DNA of 64,000 nucleotides from Streptomyces lydicus (GTDB taxonomy: Bacteria; Actinomycetota; Actinomycetes; Streptomycetales; Streptomycetaceae): NCBI RefSeq assembly GCF_000717345.1, contig NZ_JNZA01000022.1, positions 1 through 64,000 on the forward strand, read 5' to 3'. Numbering within the stretch: position 1 is the first letter of the stretch; each line of letters opens with the position of its first letter. The translations under genes were made by a program, and so were the position numbers. This document shows positions 55,103 through 63,884 of the stretch, piece by piece. The notes under the pieces are model-generated. The model ran no database searches. It had not been told where the DNA came from and saw only the letters and a list, made by a program, of their open reading frames with translations.

Positions 55103-55828
55103 GTGGCACTCGAACTACCCGACGCGGTGGTGTCGTTCCTCGACTTCATCGGCGTCCACTGGCCGAACGTCAACGAGGACAAGGTCCGCGAATTCGCCGA
55201 TCACGTCAGGGACTTCGGGAACAACGTCCAGCAGAGCCACCAGGACGCCACCTCGTCGGTGGAGCAGCTGTCCGAGATCTACCAGGGGGCCTCCTACGAC
55301 GCCCTGATGGCCAAGTGGGGCCAGATGTCGTCGGGTCACATGAATGAACTGGTGACCGCGTGCCACACGGTGGCGACCGCCCTGGACGCCGCGGCCGGAG
55401 TCATCGTGGGCATGAAGGCGGCGGCCATCGGTGAACTCGTGGCGCTGGCCCTGACGTTCATCGCGGACCAGGCCGCCGCGGCCTTCACCTTCGGGCTCGC
55501 CGAGGTCGCGGAGGCCGGCATCATCGCGGCGGCCCGCAAGGCGACGAGCTATCTGGAACAGCAGCTGGAGCAGTACGTCATCGGCCAGGTGATCGAGGCC
55601 GCCATCACCCCGCTCGTCGAAGTGGTGGGCAAGGCGGTGAGCGGGCTCGTCTTCCAGAACACCGCCAAGGCCCTGGGCGTCCCCGCCGGCGGTGGCGCGG
55701 GAGAGCACTTCTCCGTCCACCCCGAGGAACTGCACGCACGCTCGCAGGCGCTGAGCAAGCACGCCGAGACGGTGGCGGCGCACGCCGAGGACTTCAAGAG
55801 CAAGCTGAGCGGGGTGAGTTTCGCGTGA
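55103..55828 (+). CDS. WXG100-like / type VII secretion-associated protein
   Basis: A 241-residue helical protein. Residues 1-110 form a WXG100-type hairpin (NVQQSHQDATSSVEQLSEIY then GASYDALMAKWGQMSSGHM with the central Trp and Gly), followed by a long hydrophobic helical stretch (AAAIGELVALALTFIADQAAAAFTFGLA) and a C-terminal helix pair. It resembles the N-terminal parts of LXG-type toxins and their helper proteins delivered through a type VII (ESX) system. The GTG at 55103 has GGGGGG upstream. Its stop overlaps the GTG of the Rhs gene by four bases, so it is very likely the cognate chaperone or delivery partner of that toxin. No secretion machinery gene is in the window. Confidence 0.78.
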   Translation: MALELPDAVVSFLDFIGVHWPNVNEDKVREFADHVRDFGNNVQQSHQDATSSVEQLSEIYQGASYDALMAKWGQMSSGHMNELVTACHTVATALDAAAGVIVGMKAAAIGELVALALTFIADQAAAAFTFGLAEVAEAGIIAAARKATSYLEQQLEQYVIGQVIEAAITPLVEVVGKAVSGLVFQNTAKALGVPAGGGAGEHFSVHPEELHARSQALSKHAETVAAHAEDFKSKLSGVSFA

Positions 55829-58800
55829 CGAACCGTATCGTCAAGGCGCTGGAGGACGGCGCCCTGCGGCTCGGCAGAACGCTCGGCGAGGACGCCGGCA
55901 AGGCCGTCAAGAACCTCTACCACGACACCGGCGACCGCCTGCGGCAGGTGGCGAAGAACCACGCCGAGACCGACGCCAAGCACGCGTCGCACCTGGACGA
56001 CATACTCAAGGGCCGGCACGGTGACACGCCCAAGGCCCCGCACACCTCCCCCTCCTCGTCACCGCACCCCTCGTCCGGGCCGGAGGGCGGCGGCCCCAAG
56101 GGCCCCTTGAAGGGCCCGGGTTCCGGCCGGCCGGATTCCTCCGACCCCTCACTGCGGGACGGGGTGAACCGGGACGGGCTGGGATCGTCCAAGCCCGCGG
56201 GCGGCCGCTGCAAGGGCGGCGACCCCATCGACCTGGTGTCGGGCGAGATGATCCTCACCGAGACCGACGTGCGCCTGCCCGGCCTGCTCGATCTCGTCGT
56301 CGAGCGCACCCACCTGTCGTCCTACCGGTGCGGCCAGTGGTTCGGCGGTTCCTGGGCCTCCACCCTGGACCAGCGCCTGGAGGCCGACAAGCGGGGCCTC
56401 GTCCTCGCCACCGCCGACGGCATGCTGCTCTCCTACGACGTACCGGCCCCGGACGCCGCCGTCCTCCCCCACCACGGCCCCCACCGGGAGCTGCGCTGGG
56501 ACGGGACGCCGGCCGGGGAGATCCTCGTCACCGACCGCGGTACCGGGCACACCCTGCACTTCCTGCCGGCCTCGGTGACCCCGGCGGACGCCGCGGCCGG
56601 CCGGATCACCCTCCCCCTCCAGGCGTTATCCGACCGCAACGGCCACCGGGTCGACATCTGGCGCGATGACGACGGCACCCCGTTCGAGATCCGGCACAGC
56701 GGCGGCTACCGCATCGCCGTCGACACCGACGGCGGCCGCGTCGTGGCACTCCGCCTCCTCGGCACCGAGGACGGCGAGGCCGGCACGGTGCTGCGGCGCT
56801 ACGGCTACGACGACGGCCGCCTCACCGGGGTCACCGACGCGCTCGGCCACACCACGCAGTTCGCGTACGACGAGTCGGGCCGCGTCGTCGAGCGCGTCGA
56901 CCGCAACGGCGGCTGGTACCGCTGGGAGTACGACGGCGCGGACCGCTGCGTACGGGGCACCGGCTCGGACGGCTACCTCTCCTGCACGCTCTCCTACGAC
57001 CGTCTCAACCGCGCCAACAGCTACACCAACTCCCTCGGTCGCACCACCGTTTACCACTACGACGAGCAGCGGCGCCTCACCGGCTGGACCGACGCCGAGG
57101 GCCACCGCACGCACCGCACCTGGACCGGCCCGGACCTGCTCGCCTCGGTCACCGACGAGCTCGGGCACACCAGCAGCTACGGCTACGACGACGACGGCAA
57201 CCTCACCGCCGTCACCCGCCCGGACGGCCGCACGACCCGCGCCGCCTACAACGCGCTGGGCCTGCCCGTCGAGATCGTCGAGGTGGACGGCGCGACCTGG
57301 CGGCACGAGTACGACGCCCGCGGCAACCAGATCCGCACCACGGACCCGGCCGGCGCCGTCACCGCCTTCGCCTACGAGCAGGGCCGGCTGTCCGCGGTCA
57401 CCGACGCCCTGGGCCACACCCGCAGGGTGGCGAGCGATCCGGCCGGCCTGCCGCTGGCGGTCACCGATCCGCTGGGCCACACCACCGTCGTCGCGCGCGA
57501 CGCGTTCGGCCGGGTCAGTGCCTTCACCGACGCCGGCGGGCGCACCGAGCGCTTCGGCTGGACCGCAGAGGGCAAGCCGGCGTGGCGGGAGTACGCCGAC
57601 GGGGCGACCGAGACGTGGGAGTGGGACGGCGAGGGCAACCTGGTGGCCCACACCGACCGCCTGGGCCTGGTGTCCCGGTACACGTACACCCACTTCGGCA
57701 CACCCGTCACCCGCACCACCCCCGACGGGACCACCCACACCTTCGCGCACGACACCGAGCTGCGGCTCACCACCGTCACCGACCCGCGCGGCCACACCTG
57801 GGACTACGAGTACGACGCGGTCGGCCACCTCGTCGGGGAGAGCGACTTCCAGGGCCGGTCCGTCGCGTACCGGCCCGACCCCACCGGTGAACTCGCCGCC
57901 CGCACCGGCGCCGCGGGCCGGACCACGGTGTTCGTCCGCGACGAGCTGGGCCGCACCGTCGAGGAGCACTCGGCCGACGGCATCGCCACCTTCGCGTACG
58001 ACGCGGCCGGCTGCCTGCTGCGGTCCGCCAACGCCACCACCACCGTCACCCAGACCTACGACGCCCTCGGGCGCAAGGTCTCCGAGGACATCGACGGCCG
58101 CACCACGACGTGGACGTACGACGCGCTGGGGCGGCGCACCAGCCGGCGCACCCCGAGCGGGGTGCTCTCCACGTGGTCGTACGACGCCGCGGGCCGGCCG
58201 GCCGCCCTCGACGTCGGGGGCGACCGGGTGGACTTCACCTTCGACGACGCCGACCGGGAGGTGCGGCGGCTCATCGGCCCCGGTCTCGTCCTGGCGCAGG
58301 AGTGGGACGCCGCGGGCCGGCTCAGCTCCCAGGCCGTCACCCGCGGCGCCGACACCCTTCAGCACCGCGCCTACGCCTACCGCTCCGACGGCCACCTCCG
58401 CGGCATCACGGACTCGGCGGGCGGTACCCGCAGCTTCGAACTCGACCCGGACGGCCGGGTCACCGCGGTGCGCGCCCAGGGCTGGAGCGAGACCTACGCC
58501 TACGACAGCGCCGGCAACCTCACCCACGCCGACACCCCGGGCGACGGGGCGGCCGACACGGAGCGCACGTTCACCGGCAACCGCCTGGAACGGCACGGAC
58601 GCCACACCTACACGTACGACGAGGACGGCCGGCTGGTGCGCCGCACCACACGCCTCCTCAACGGCCAGACCCGCACCGCCAGTTTCACCTGGAACACCGC
58701 GGACCAGCTCACGGACGCCGTGCTGGCCGACGGCACGCACTGGACGTACGAGTACGACACCGCGGGGCGGCGCACCGCCAAGCGCCGCCTCGACGGAGCG

Positions 58801-59721
58801 GGGCACCCGGCCGAGGAGATCCGTTTCGTCTGGGACGGCACCCGGCTCGCGGAGCAGGTGACCTCGGACGGCACCGCCACCGCGTGGGACTACCACTCCG
58901 GCACCCACCGCCCGCTCACCCAGACCGTCGTGCACGCCGGGGGCCGCCGCGCCTTCCACACCGTGGTCACCGACGTCTCGGGCGCCCCGACCGAACTCGT
59001 CACGCCCGACGGGGAGATCACCTGGCGGCTGCGCACCACCGCCTGGGGCGTACCGGTCGACGAGGGAACCGGGGACGCCTGCCCCCTGCGGTTCCCCGGC
59101 CAGTACGCCGACGCCGAGACCGGGTGGAACTACAACTACTTCCGCCACTACGACCCCGAGACCGCCCGCTACCTCACCCCCGACCCGCTGGGGCTGGTGG
59201 CGGCACCCAACCACTACGCCTACGTCGACAACCCGTTCACCGTCGCCGACCCCCTGGGGCTGGCGCCGCAGCGGGGGCCGAACGGCCGCTTCCTCCCGAA
59301 CCCGAACGGCCCTGCCACCCACAACCGCGACACCGAATACCCCAGCAGTTACCGGCAGTCGACCCACGACGCCATGACGGCCAAGTGGACGGTCGAGGGC
59401 CAGACGCAGGGCGGCGTGCCGCACTTCCCCGCCGGCCACCCGCAGGCCGGCCAGCGCATCCCGCGGGACCAGCTGACCTGGTTCAACTCCAAGGGCGAAC
59501 CGGTGCCCGGCGGCAAGGACCAGCTCACCTACGAGCACCTCCACCCGGTCGTCGACCACTGGAACCAGACGGGCTACAACTCCGACCGACCGACCCGCAT
59601 GGACTTCTACAACGACGCCAATAACATGGAGCCCATGTCCCGCAAGGACAATTCCAGTGGCGGAGGCAAGATGTCCTCCACCTACCGCCAGGACACCGGC
59701 CCGAACTACTCCTGCACCTGA
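55825..59721 (+). CDS. Rhs/YD-repeat polymorphic toxin with a C-terminal HNH-type nuclease
   Basis: A 1298-residue toxin. A charged N-terminus with a Ser/Pro/Gly linker leads to a DUF6531-type CKGGDPIDLVSGEMILTETD at about 130, then some 25 YD repeats (for example GRVVERVDRNGGWYRWEYDGADR) making the barrel. The core ends in RFPGQYADAETGWNYNYFRHYD and YLTPDPLGL. The variable toxin domain (residues 1147-1298) has His1238/His1240 in TYEHLHPVVDHW, then NDANNMEPMSRKDNSSGGGK, the pattern of HNH/Endo VII nucleases. One TTA codon at 56626-56628 makes translation dependent on bldA. It is translationally coupled to the WXG-like gene and followed by immunity candidates. Confidence 0.9.
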   Translation: MTNRIVKALEDGALRLGRTLGEDAGKAVKNLYHDTGDRLRQVAKNHAETDAKHASHLDDILKGRHGDTPKAPHTSPSSSPHPSSGPEGGGPKGPLKGPGSGRPDSSDPSLRDGVNRDGLGSSKPAGGRCKGGDPIDLVSGEMILTETDVRLPGLLDLVVERTHLSSYRCGQWFGGSWASTLDQRLEADKRGLVLATADGMLLSYDVPAPDAAVLPHHGPHRELRWDGTPAGEILVTDRGTGHTLHFLPASVTPADAAAGRITLPLQALSDRNGHRVDIWRDDDGTPFEIRHSGGYRIAVDTDGGRVVALRLLGTEDGEAGTVLRRYGYDDGRLTGVTDALGHTTQFAYDESGRVVERVDRNGGWYRWEYDGADRCVRGTGSDGYLSCTLSYDRLNRANSYTNSLGRTTVYHYDEQRRLTGWTDAEGHRTHRTWTGPDLLASVTDELGHTSSYGYDDDGNLTAVTRPDGRTTRAAYNALGLPVEIVEVDGATWRHEYDARGNQIRTTDPAGAVTAFAYEQGRLSAVTDALGHTRRVASDPAGLPLAVTDPLGHTTVVARDAFGRVSAFTDAGGRTERFGWTAEGKPAWREYADGATETWEWDGEGNLVAHTDRLGLVSRYTYTHFGTPVTRTTPDGTTHTFAHDTELRLTTVTDPRGHTWDYEYDAVGHLVGESDFQGRSVAYRPDPTGELAARTGAAGRTTVFVRDELGRTVEEHSADGIATFAYDAAGCLLRSANATTTVTQTYDALGRKVSEDIDGRTTTWTYDALGRRTSRRTPSGVLSTWSYDAAGRPAALDVGGDRVDFTFDDADREVRRLIGPGLVLAQEWDAAGRLSSQAVTRGADTLQHRAYAYRSDGHLRGITDSAGGTRSFELDPDGRVTAVRAQGWSETYAYDSAGNLTHADTPGDGAADTERTFTGNRLERHGRHTYTYDEDGRLVRRTTRLLNGQTRTASFTWNTADQLTDAVLADGTHWTYEYDTAGRRTAKRRLDGAGHPAEEIRFVWDGTRLAEQVTSDGTATAWDYHSGTHRPLTQTVVHAGGRRAFHTVVTDVSGAPTELVTPDGEITWRLRTTAWGVPVDEGTGDACPLRFPGQYADAETGWNYNYFRHYDPETARYLTPDPLGLVAAPNHYAYVDNPFTVADPLGLAPQRGPNGRFLPNPNGPATHNRDTEYPSSYRQSTHDAMTAKWTVEGQTQGGVPHFPAGHPQAGQRIPRDQLTWFNSKGEPVPGGKDQLTYEHLHPVVDHWNQTGYNSDRPTRMDFYNDANNMEPMSRKDNSSGGGKMSSTYRQDTGPNYSCT

Positions 59722-59752
59722 GCAGGCCCCCACTTCAGAGGAGCCACCCACC

Positions 59753-60490
59753 ATGGACCTGACGTCGAAGCTGGCGGGCCAGCCCGGCGCCGAGCCCGTA
59801 CCCGGCGTGCCGGACGCCTGGCACTGGTCACGCATGATCTTCTCGTTCGACGCCGTGGTCGCGGGGGACCGCGTCCTGGAGATGCGCGTCATGGGCGAGT
59901 ACGACCCGGCGCTGGCCCGCGCCGTGCTGGAGCTGGCCCGCGACCACGCGCCGCGGGTACTGGACAGCGAGCGTCCGCTCGTGGTGCTGGAAGGGCTCGC
60001 CTGCCCCGGGTGGGACTTCGACACGGTCGCCGCCGTCGGGCCCGAGGTGCACGAGTACCACGGGCAGGAGGACACCGACCTGCACAAGGCGACGGTGGCC
60101 CTCTTCCCCGGCTGGCGCCAGGAGTTCTCCGGCACCGAGACGCTCGCGGAGGCACGCCACCAGTTCGACCGGGGCCTCCAGCCGACGCGGCTGCGCCGCG
60201 ACCCGGTCCCCTTCCTGCGCATGCGCTACCGCAACGAGCGCACCGGGAGCCACAGCGAGGGCCCGGACCGCGGCCTGGCGACCCTGGACGTGCTGCGGCA
60301 CGAGCTGTCCCTCCTGCCCGGCTCCCCCGGCAGCGTCGTCGAGTGGGAGAACCGCCTCGGTGCCGTCTTCCGGGCCGAGTGCGGGACCGACCTGTCGGTG
60401 CACGGGCCGGACGGTTCCCGGCAGACGACCGGGGACGACCTCGCCGCGTTGGCCGAGCGGTCGGTGCTGCGCCCCGAGGAGACCTCGTGA
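59753..60490 (+). CDS. Putative immunity protein, first
   Basis: A 245-residue soluble acidic protein starting at ATG 59753, with AGAGGAG upstream, 31 bases after the Rhs stop. It has no signal peptide. It is not recognised as a named immunity family; segments such as SRMIFSFDAVVAGDRVLEMR and RPLVVLEGLACPGWDFDTVAAVG are well-formed alpha/beta sequence. A stop-start overlap (GTGA) couples it to the next gene. In Rhs loci the gene right after the toxin almost always encodes the cognate immunity protein, so that is the working call; the sequence itself does not show it. Confidence 0.62.
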   Translation: MDLTSKLAGQPGAEPVPGVPDAWHWSRMIFSFDAVVAGDRVLEMRVMGEYDPALARAVLELARDHAPRVLDSERPLVVLEGLACPGWDFDTVAAVGPEVHEYHGQEDTDLHKATVALFPGWRQEFSGTETLAEARHQFDRGLQPTRLRRDPVPFLRMRYRNERTGSHSEGPDRGLATLDVLRHELSLLPGSPGSVVEWENRLGAVFRAECGTDLSVHGPDGSRQTTGDDLAALAERSVLRPEETS

Positions 60491-60834
60491 CCGCCACCCG
60501 CGCCCTCACCGCCGACGGGACCGTGCACGACAGCCCCGACCCGGTGATGCTGTACGACCTGCTCAGCGAGCTGAACCTGAGGTTTCCGTTCCTCATCGTG
60601 GAACGTGCGGACGGCCGCGATCCGGAGCAGCACTACATCCAGGCCCACCTCGCGGAGGACGGGAGCTGCCTCGTGGAGTACCGCGACGGCGGCCCCGACC
60701 AGCACTTCCGCACCGTCGTCGCACCGCCCTACGCCATGAAGGGGCACGACGAGGTCGCCGCCCTCGTCACGAGCTGGGCGCAGGACGACGGCGAGTGGCT
60801 GCAGCGGGGCCACTGGCAGCGCGTGCGGGTGTGA
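60487..60834 (+). CDS. Imm1-like immunity protein, second
   Basis: A 115-residue cytoplasmic protein starting GTG 60487 within the stop of the previous gene. The pattern ALTADGTVHDSPDPVMLYDLLSEL, then DPEQHYIQAHLAEDGSCLVEYRDGGPDQHFRTVV, is close to Imm1 family proteins, which protect against Rhs/WXG-delivered nucleases. Having two candidates after one toxin suggests either a two-part immunity or a retained immunity gene from an earlier toxin tip. No terminator was found downstream; the next gene converges. Confidence 0.7.
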   Translation: MTATRALTADGTVHDSPDPVMLYDLLSELNLRFPFLIVERADGRDPEQHYIQAHLAEDGSCLVEYRDGGPDQHFRTVVAPPYAMKGHDEVAALVTSWAQDDGEWLQRGHWQRVRV

Positions 60835-60901
60835 GCGGCGGGGTGCGGGGGCGGGGGCGCCGCCCGGCCTCTCTCCGGAGGTCTGACCCATCGGACAGGC
60901 C

Positions 60902-62566
60902 CTAGCGGCCGGCTGCGGGGCGACCGTTGCTTTTGTCGCCTATTTCGAGGTGGACCAGGAGGTCTCCGCGACCGCCGCCGCGCAGGTGCATCGTGCCGTG
61001 TCCGGCGAGCCGCAGGGTCAGGCCCGAGCGTGTCTCGGCCGGGACGCGGACGGACTTGGAGCCCTCGAGGGTCGGTACCGGGATCGTGCAGCCGCGGCGC
61101 GCCTGTGAGCGGGTGAGTCGCCGGGTCAGGTGCAGGTCGTCGCCACGGCGTACCAGCTCCGGGTGCGGGAGTTCGACGACCTCCAGGTACAGGTCGCCGG
61201 GCGGGCCACCGCCCGGGCCGACCTCGCCCTCGCCGGCGAGCTGGATCCGGGTGCCGTGGTCGACGCCCCCGGGAACCTTGATGGTGATGGCCCGCCGGAA
61301 GCGCACCCTCCCCGCGCCGCTGCACCCCTGACACGGTGACAGGATGCGCACGGCGTCTCCGTTACAGGCGGAACACGGGGCGGCTTCGCCGATGGCCGAC
61401 ACCTCTCCGAAGTCCCCGGTACCGCCGCAGCGCTCGCACGGGTACACGGGGGTACCGGCGGCCGCACCTACGCCCTGGCAGCGGTCGCAGACCTTGGCGG
61501 TGTCGACATCGACGTCCTTGAGGGTGCCCAGGGCCGTTTCGATCAGCGGGAACTCCACCCTGATCAGGGAGTCCTGGCCGCGGCGGGGGCGCCGGGAGCT
61601 CGGCGGAGCGGAGGGGGGCTCGCTCTCCACCCCGTTGAACGCGTCCTTGAGCCGCCCGAACAGTCCCTGGGCCTGCGGCGGCGGTTCCTCGACCGGGGTG
61701 CCGGGGGCGGGCGTGGAGGTGGGGGCGGGCGTGGGCGGGCGGGCGGCGAAGCCCCCTCCGGCGGCGGGGGCGCCGACCGCGGCGGAGGCCGCTTCGGCGG
61801 TCGACGTCCTTCGGGCGGTGGCGGTCCTGGCGAGAGTGACCCGGTATTCCAGGTCGGCCCACATCTGGGGGCGCTGGCGCGCGCCGGTGTGGTGCAGATA
61901 CTCGAAGACGTACTCGTACAGCTCGGTGACCGTGATCCGGCCGTCCCGGTCGGCATCCGCGTCGCCGCTGCGCAGGCCCTCGATCAGGGCGCCGGTGAAG
62001 CGGGAGGGCTGCGGCGCGGCGGCCTCCAGGTGGTCGCCCTCCCAGGCGTACTCGGTGCGGTTGGTCGCGGTGAGGACGGCGCGGCCGTGGCCGGCCAGTT
62101 CCTCGCGGACCTGCACGTAGTCGTCGCCCTTCGCGCCGGGCAGGAACGCCCCGCTGTAGCAGCAGTCCAGCAGGACGACGATGGTGCGGGCCCGGCAGCG
62201 CGCCATCTGGTCGTGCAGGAAGGCGGCCGGCACCGCGGTGGAAGCCGGCAGGTCCTTGTCGGTGTCGCGGGCGGCGAAGGACAGATGGCCCTCGTCGTCC
62301 TTGATGCCGTGGCAGGAGAGGTGGAGCAGCAGCAGGTCGTCGCGGCCGCGGTTGCGGAAGAACTGCTCCAGCGCGCGCTTGACCTCGTACGAGGCGCCGT
62401 CCACCAGCTGCTGGACGGCGAAGCCGCCGATGTCCGGGTCACGGAGGACGGCGGCCAGGCCCTCGCAGTCCTGGCGGGGCGAGCGCAGTGGTTTCAGCGC
62501 GGGGCTCTCGTACCTGCCCGTGGCGATCAGCAGTGCGTCCCTGCGGCCGGTCGGGAAACCGGACAC
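60902..62566 (-). CDS. Caspase-like protease fused to an EF-hand and DnaJ zinc-finger/C-terminal domains
   Basis: A 554-residue fusion. Residues 1-200 are a caspase (C14) domain with His86 (LHLSCHGIKDDEG) and Cys136 (LLDCCYSGAF). An EF-hand loop follows (Asp204, Asp206, Asp208, Gly209, Glu215), then a disordered Pro/Ala linker (about 250-330). Residues 335-545 are the DnaJ client-binding region with its zinc finger: CxxC pairs 360/363, 377/380, 398/401 and 412/415, then VPGGVDHGTRIQLAGEGEVG. There is no J domain. GTG 62566 sits just after the EACC1 stop. With EACC1 it is a typical effector of predicted actinobacterial conflict systems; binding misfolded or foreign protein through the DnaJ part could trigger the protease. 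Confidence 0.9.
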   Translation of the reverse strand: MSGFPTGRRDALLIATGRYESPALKPLRSPRQDCEGLAAVLRDPDIGGFAVQQLVDGASYEVKRALEQFFRNRGRDDLLLLHLSCHGIKDDEGHLSFAARDTDKDLPASTAVPAAFLHDQMARCRARTIVVLLDCCYSGAFLPGAKGDDYVQVREELAGHGRAVLTATNRTEYAWEGDHLEAAAPQPSRFTGALIEGLRSGDADADRDGRITVTELYEYVFEYLHHTGARQRPQMWADLEYRVTLARTATARRTSTAEAASAAVGAPAAGGGFAARPPTPAPTSTPAPGTPVEEPPPQAQGLFGRLKDAFNGVESEPPSAPPSSRRPRRGQDSLIRVEFPLIETALGTLKDVDVDTAKVCDRCQGVGAAAGTPVYPCERCGGTGDFGEVSAIGEAAPCSACNGDAVRILSPCQGCSGAGRVRFRRAITIKVPGGVDHGTRIQLAGEGEVGPGGGPPGDLYLEVVELPHPELVRRGDDLHLTRRLTRSQARRGCTIPVPTLEGSKSVRVPAETRSGLTLRLAGHGTMHLRGGGRGDLLVHLEIGDKSNGRPAAGR

Positions 62567-62569
62567 CTT

Positions 62570-62977
62570 TCACTCCCCGGACGGGGAAGTCCCGGCCTGC
62601 CGGGTCTTCGCCTCCACGAACGCGTCGATCAGGCGGCGCTGGTCCTCGGCGGAGGCGTGTCCCAACTCGATGGACGCGCCGTCGAGTTCGACCTTGACGC
62701 TGCGCACCGGGCGGTTGCGCAGCCAGGTGTCGACGAGTTGGAGCACCTGGCGGACGAGCAGCGGGGCGGTGGTGACGACGAGCGCTCCGACCGCGAGGGC
62801 CTCGCCCGGCTTGGCGCCCTCGGGAGCCGCCGCGCTCCGGCGGGCCAACTGCACGTCCTCGACGTCGAGTTCCATCAGGGCACGACGCAACTGCTCGGCG
62901 AGCGACTGGAGTTCCTCCGCGTCGGTGTCCGACGCGCCTGCCAGATCGAGGGTCAGCCTGCTGACACCGGTGTTCAT
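62570..62977 (-). CDS. EACC1 family effector-associated constant component
   Basis: A 135-residue helical protein. The pattern DAEELQSLAEQLRRALMELDVEDVQ, then AAPEGAKPGEALAVGALVVTTAPLLVRQVLQLVDTWL and SVKVELDGASIELGHASAEDQRRLIDAFVEA, matches the EACC1 family, which I recall as the invariant adaptor in actinobacterial conflict operons whose effectors include caspases, trypsin-like proteases and TIR domains. A hydrophobic stretch at 55-75 could place it at the membrane. It precedes and is coupled to the caspase-DnaJ gene. ATG 62977 lacks a clear ribosome site. Confidence 0.85.
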   Translation of the reverse strand: MNTGVSRLTLDLAGASDTDAEELQSLAEQLRRALMELDVEDVQLARRSAAAPEGAKPGEALAVGALVVTTAPLLVRQVLQLVDTWLRNRPVRSVKVELDGASIELGHASAEDQRRLIDAFVEAKTRQAGTSPSGE

Positions 62978-63083
62978 CCCGCCCCCTGTTCAGCCTCGGT
63001 GCAGTCAGTGTAAGCGGGGGGTACGACAGACGGGCCGGAAGCGGGCGGGACGGTGGGCGGCCGGCGTCTCGCAGGAGGTGCCG

Positions 63084-63884
63084 TCAGAGCGCTGCCTGGG
63101 GTGTGAGGATGACGAACTCCGCGCCGGACGGGTCGTTGCAGACCGCCAGCCGGCCGACGCCCTCGGCGGTCTCCGGGCCCATCGACAGCGTGCCGCCGTT
63201 GCCCGTCACCAGGCCGACGGTGGCATCGCAGTCCCTGGAGCCGAACACCGGATGCCAGTACGGCTTCCCCGCGGGGCCGAGCAGATCGGTGGGGACGCCC
63301 ATGAGGCCGCCGTGCATCCGCTCGTCGCTGCAGTTCGCGGGGCGCAGCAGGGTGTAGGTGCCGCCGCCTCCCGGGAGGGGCATGTCCTGGGTGCCCCAGC
63401 CGAAGACGGTCTTGTAGAAGGTTTGCGCGGCGGCCGCGTCCGTGGTGTAGAGCTCGGTCCAGCCCAGGCTGCCCGCGCCGTCCGCGGTTTCGAAGCCCGG
63501 ATACCGCTGGGGCTGCCAGACGGCGAACTCCGCGCCCTGCGGGTCCGCGAGCCGGGCGAACCGGCCGTCGTCCGCGCCGACGTCGGCCGGTGGTGAGAGG
63601 ACCGCGCCGCCTGCCTGCTCCACCGTCTTGACCGTCTCGTCCGCGTCGGGGGTGTGGAAGTAGAGCGTCCAGGCGGAGCGGGCACGGTCCGCGGGGAGCG
63701 GGCCGGCCGCGGCGGCCACCTTCCCGTCGAGCCGGAAGAGGGTGTATCCGCCGGCGCCCTGGTCACCGTACGGTTCGGCCCGCCAGCCGAACACGGCTCG
63801 GTAGAAGGCCGCCGCGACCTCGACGTCGGGGGCGCCGAGATCCAGCCAGCACGGGGAGCCCGGTACGAAGTCAGTAGTGATCAT
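63084..63884 (-). CDS. Two-domain VOC (glyoxalase/bleomycin-resistance fold) protein
   Basis: A 266-residue soluble protein made of two VOC modules: 1-125 (SPCWLDLGAPDVEVAAAFYRAVFGW) and about 140-266 (SLGWTELYTTDAAAAQTFYKTVFGWG). Each has the beta-alpha-beta-beta-beta unit and the ending PQGAEFAVWQP or PSGAEFVILTP; this tandem form is abundant in streptomycetes and is called glyoxalase family or 27 kDa antigen Cfp30B-like. Potential metal-ligand residues are not all obvious, so catalysis is uncertain. ATG 63884 has GGGA upstream on the minus strand. It stands apart from the conflict operon by about 100 bases and may be unrelated to it. Confidence 0.85.
   Translation of the reverse strand: MITTDFVPGSPCWLDLGAPDVEVAAAFYRAVFGWRAEPYGDQGAGGYTLFRLDGKVAAAAGPLPADRARSAWTLYFHTPDADETVKTVEQAGGAVLSPPADVGADDGRFARLADPQGAEFAVWQPQRYPGFETADGAGSLGWTELYTTDAAAAQTFYKTVFGWGTQDMPLPGGGGTYTLLRPANCSDERMHGGLMGVPTDLLGPAGKPYWHPVFGSRDCDATVGLVTGNGGTLSMGPETAEGVGRLAVCNDPSGAEFVILTPQAAL

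Noticed and set aside
56626..60222. 1198-residue minus-strand frame
   Set aside because: Antisense of the Rhs gene; its apparent repeats mirror the YD repeats.
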